In this document: piece by piece, positions 24,081 through 26,242 of the stretch | How positions within the stretch are numbered: position 1 is the first letter of the stretch | Layout of the letters: the number at the start of each line of letters is the position of its first letter | DNA from: JABMPO01 sp964539785 | GTDB taxonomy: Bacteria > Fidelibacterota > Marinisomatia > Marinisomatales > TCS56 | Direction: 5' to 3' | Assembly (NCBI GenBank): GCA_964539785.1 | Contig: CAZIJQ010000034.1 | Location: forward strand, 1-26,242 | Length of the DNA: 26,242 nt | Notes under the pieces: generated by a model | What the model saw: only the letters and a program-made list of their open reading frames with translations | What the model was told of the DNA's origin: nothing | The model's database searches: none | Made by a program: the position numbers and the translations under genes

Positions 24081-25358
24081 ATGGAAAAATTTAAATTAAC
24101 AGCATTATTAATAGTTTCATTACTATTTGTTTATTGTGGTAGCGATCCTACCCAAGCCATTGTTACCATAGACAACCACCCGATCGATAATCAATTGTTT
24201 TATACTTTTATTGATTCCAGCACATTCGCAGCGATGGCATCAACAAAACAAAGGCAATTGGTCCGTGAATTTTCAGGTAAGTGGTTAGCTGCAAAGAAGG
24301 CTGAAAAGGTGGGCGTTGATCAGCATTCTCTCGCCAATCAATTAGAGAACCAGAAAAACGGTTTAATCCTGGCTGAAGTGATCGCAGATTATATGAAGAC
24401 CAGAACAGATGATGTTGTTGCTGACAGTATTCTTGCAAATATGCAGAAAACTGTCAAAGTGAAGGAGATATTATTTCCGCATATTTTTTCAAGTGGATTT
24501 ATAACAGAACAACTACCTAGCACAGCTTTAAAAAAAGCGGAGAGAGCGCGAGAAAGAATATTATCTCAGGAAATCAGCTTCGCAGAAGCCGCCACAATAT
24601 ACACGGTAATTCCATATATGGAATTACGTGGTGGTGACCTTGGCTTTATTGCTTACAAAGATTTACCGAAACAGCTTTTGGATGCTATCTGGGTTGCCGG
24701 GGCGGGATCCCTTGTCGGTCCAGTTGAAACTAAATTTGGTTATCATCTATTGTGGATAGGTGAATCACAACCGGTTTCTATTCCGGATACAGTAGTGGCA
24801 CACACACGAATATTAATTGAATTGGGTAAGGGAAGGCATGGTGTTTTTGAAAATGAAATGAGAAAACTATCAGCTCGTCTTTTTAAGGCTAAACAAGTTG
24901 TATTAATCAATGCTTCAATTGCTGGTCTGCAGAATAAGATTAACGCGCTGAATTCATCAGGGATGAAAATCCGGTTTAAAAAATTGGAAGAAATAAATAC
25001 TGATCTTCTTTTAGGTTCGATCGGTGAAAAACCGCTTTCCCTCTCGTGGTTTATTGAACAGAGTTACTTACAGGGAAACATATCTCAAGCTCCAATCCAT
25101 ACCGGGTATTTGCTTCACAAAGCATTATCCGACATTTTAAACAGATATTTGGTAGTAGGGTGGGCCTTAGAAAATAATTTTGTTAATATGTCTGATTTTG
25201 AATTTCAAATTGAATTAGCAAAAATCAATATTTATGCTGAGGCGTATATTAAAACCCAGTTGGAAGCCGATAATTATCTATCCGCTGAAATTGTATTGAA
25301 CCGTTTATTTCTAGAGCACGAAATAAAAATTAATGAGCAATTCCTAACCGATGATTAA
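24081..25358 (+). CDS. Parvulin-type peptidyl-prolyl isomerase lipoprotein
   Basis: I use the ATG at 24081. The TTG at 24066 lies inside the terminator stem. The 425-residue product begins with a lipoprotein-like signal ending LLFVYC (Cys19), with Tyr at the -1 position that is unusual for a lipobox. Helical segments of the SurA/PrsA chaperone type surround a rotamase domain at about 124-230: KVKEILFPHIF, the FAEAATIY helix, RGGDLGFIAYKDLP and the closing GPVETKFGYHLLWIGE. Such proteins help secreted and outer-membrane proteins fold in the periplasm. Its place next to a T9SS cargo and barrel cluster suits that role. There is no clear Shine-Dalgarno, since the terminator occupies that space. 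Confidence 0.85.
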   Translation: MEKFKLTALLIVSLLFVYCGSDPTQAIVTIDNHPIDNQLFYTFIDSSTFAAMASTKQRQLVREFSGKWLAAKKAEKVGVDQHSLANQLENQKNGLILAEVIADYMKTRTDDVVADSILANMQKTVKVKEILFPHIFSSGFITEQLPSTALKKAERARERILSQEISFAEAATIYTVIPYMELRGGDLGFIAYKDLPKQLLDAIWVAGAGSLVGPVETKFGYHLLWIGESQPVSIPDTVVAHTRILIELGKGRHGVFENEMRKLSARLFKAKQVVLINASIAGLQNKINALNSSGMKIRFKKLEEINTDLLLGSIGEKPLSLSWFIEQSYLQGNISQAPIHTGYLLHKALSDILNRYLVVGWALENNFVNMSDFEFQIELAKINIYAEAYIKTQLEADNYLSAEIVLNRLFLEHEIKINEQFLTDD

Positions 25359-25452
25359 TGTGCTTTATTTGGAATGAATTACGAATAATAACCCATCAAA
25401 AACATACAGACCTGTCAAGTTGAAAGGCAATTAAAGTATAGTTATTCCTGTT

Positions 25453-25893
25453 TCATTCTCTTTTTTCTAAAGAATGTATTAAAATATCAAATCCTATCGT
25501 AAATACGGTATCTGGTTGGCCGATAACTGTAGCCTGGCAAAAATCAGTAAAAATCGATTCCCCGGTGCTGGGTCCGAAACCGAATTCTTCGTCAAACAGG
25601 ATCTGTACTACCGGGAGTTGCACCAAATTCAGCGTTTCTAATAGTGACAATTCGTAGCGCCCCCAGGCCATTGGCGCCAACAATATTCCCTGAGCCTGAT
25701 TTCTGTTGCGCTGTAAAAAACTGATGGCCTTCTCAACCCGGTGGGTTTGCAGAACTTTTAATTCAATGGGGCGATTTCGGGTAAGCCTTCTTAGGGCTGA
25801 GTTTATTTTATCCAACGTTATCCGCTTACCTTTTTGGGAAGACTGAACACCTATTAAATTCAGGTTGGGTCCCTGTAACACTAAAATTTTCAT
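25453..25893 (-). CDS. AroQ-like (type II dehydroquinase) homologue lacking catalytic residues
   Basis: The 146-residue length and the opening MKILVLQGPNLNLIG are those of type II 3-dehydroquinate dehydratase, the dodecameric shikimate-pathway enzyme. Against the family, however, the active-site positions are changed. The G(T/S)REP...YG lid loop is replaced by GVQSSQKGK, removing the catalytic Arg and Tyr. The NPGAxxH segment reads APMAWGR (residues 73-79), replacing Asn and His. The EVHLSN segment reads QILFDE (97-102), replacing the second His. The downstream Arg residues are absent. It therefore keeps the fold signature but probably not the dehydratase activity. No other aro gene is nearby. 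It may bind another ligand or be a decaying paralogue. Convergent with the isomerase gene. Confidence 0.78.
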   Translation of the reverse strand: MKILVLQGPNLNLIGVQSSQKGKRITLDKINSALRRLTRNRPIELKVLQTHRVEKAISFLQRNRNQAQGILLAPMAWGRYELSLLETLNLVQLPVVQILFDEEFGFGPSTGESIFTDFCQATVIGQPDTVFTIGFDILIHSLEKRE

Positions 25894-25963
25894 GCCTAAA
25901 ATTAATTAGTTTAACACTGTTGTGTGAAACCAATTAAATTTTATCAACAATTGTTTCAATATC

Positions 25964-26242
25964 ATGTCTGATTCCAATGTTATACAGATTAACAATCTCA
26001 GCAAAGCCTTTGGCTCACTGCAGGCAGTAGATAGCCTCAGCCTGACTGTTCCTGCCGGATCCATCTATGGATTTCTGGGACCGAATGGCGCCGGTAAATC
26101 CACTACCATCAGACTCATGCTGGCCTTGATTAAGCCGGATGCCGGTGAACTTGAAATACTGGGTCATTCAGTGACAACCGGGCGCAATTCCGCTCTGCGT
26201 AAGGTCGGCGCCCTTGTGGAAGAACCGGGGTTTTATATTAAT
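25964..26242 (+). CDS. ABC-transporter ATP-binding protein (5' part, cut by window end)
   Basis: The ATG at 25964 opens a frame of 93 codons that runs uninterrupted off the right edge. It contains an A-loop region (KAFGSLQAVDSLSLTV), the Walker A motif GPNGAGKST at residues 39-47 and the following helix TIRLMLALIKPDAGELEILGH. This is a nucleotide-binding domain of the ABC-2 exporter type (CcmA/BcrA-like), and the ALVEEPGFY stretch at residues 84-92 marks that exporter group. Walker B and signature motif lie outside the window. The permease is probably encoded downstream. It is divergent from the AroQ-like gene, with 70 bases between them for both promoters. Confidence 0.9.
   Translation, partial: MSDSNVIQINNLSKAFGSLQAVDSLSLTVPAGSIYGFLGPNGAGKSTTIRLMLALIKPDAGELEILGHSVTTGRNSALRKVGALVEEPGFYIN

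Overview
The window looks like chromosomal DNA from a Gram-negative bacterium of the FCB superphylum, of a Marinimicrobia/Calditrichota/Ignavibacteria-like type. The grounds are a type IX secretion (T9SS) C-terminal sorting domain with the NYPNPFNP motif at the end of the protein at 21674-24010, a PorV/PorQ-like outer-membrane protein (20470-21588), two TonB-dependent receptors with an N-terminal carboxypeptidase-regulatory-like domain, and lipoproteins with acidic residues after the lipid cysteine. The phylum cannot be fixed from this sequence alone. I see no rRNA, tRNA, CRISPR array, transposase or phage gene.

Layout. 85-1212 is a saccharopine-dehydrogenase-family oxidoreductase. A small four-helix membrane protein lies opposite it (1285-1695). 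A secreted DUF1028 protein with a C-terminal TPR-like region follows (1876-2844). An AT-richer block (3047-7147) holds a TonB-dependent receptor translationally coupled to a right-handed beta-helix lipoprotein, and a small lipoprotein that converges on the latter with overlapping stops. After a gene-free, hairpin-rich stretch of 303 bases comes a compact operon (7451-13188): a TetR regulator with a perfect operator-like palindrome just upstream, a LolA-like lipoprotein-sorting protein, an outer-membrane beta-barrel protein and an MMPL/RND-superfamily exporter, closed by a strong terminator.

The second half is a cell-surface cluster: a 1222-residue TonB-dependent receptor whose barrel carries five EF-hand-like calcium loops, a 1095-residue exported protein ending in a T9SS-like domain, a PorV/PorQ-like barrel, and then, behind its own sigma70-like promoter, a 778-residue T9SS cargo protein with a canonical sorting domain. 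A terminator with a perfect 14-bp stem follows and almost touches the start of a parvulin-type peptidyl-prolyl isomerase lipoprotein. The right edge has a divergent type II dehydroquinase homologue that lacks its catalytic residues, and the 5' part of an ABC-transporter ATPase cut by the window end.

The main oddities are: REP-like palindromes sitting in frame inside the 5' end of the barrel gene at 8769, with related hairpin elements in the flanking intergenic regions; the degenerate AroQ-like protein; EF-hand loops in a TonB receptor; and a cysteine ladder in the beta-helix lipoprotein. I see no wholly unknown system that I can prove. The best candidate for under-described biology is the 13468-24010 surface cluster (receptor, T9SS-like surface protein, PorV-like barrel, T9SS cargo).
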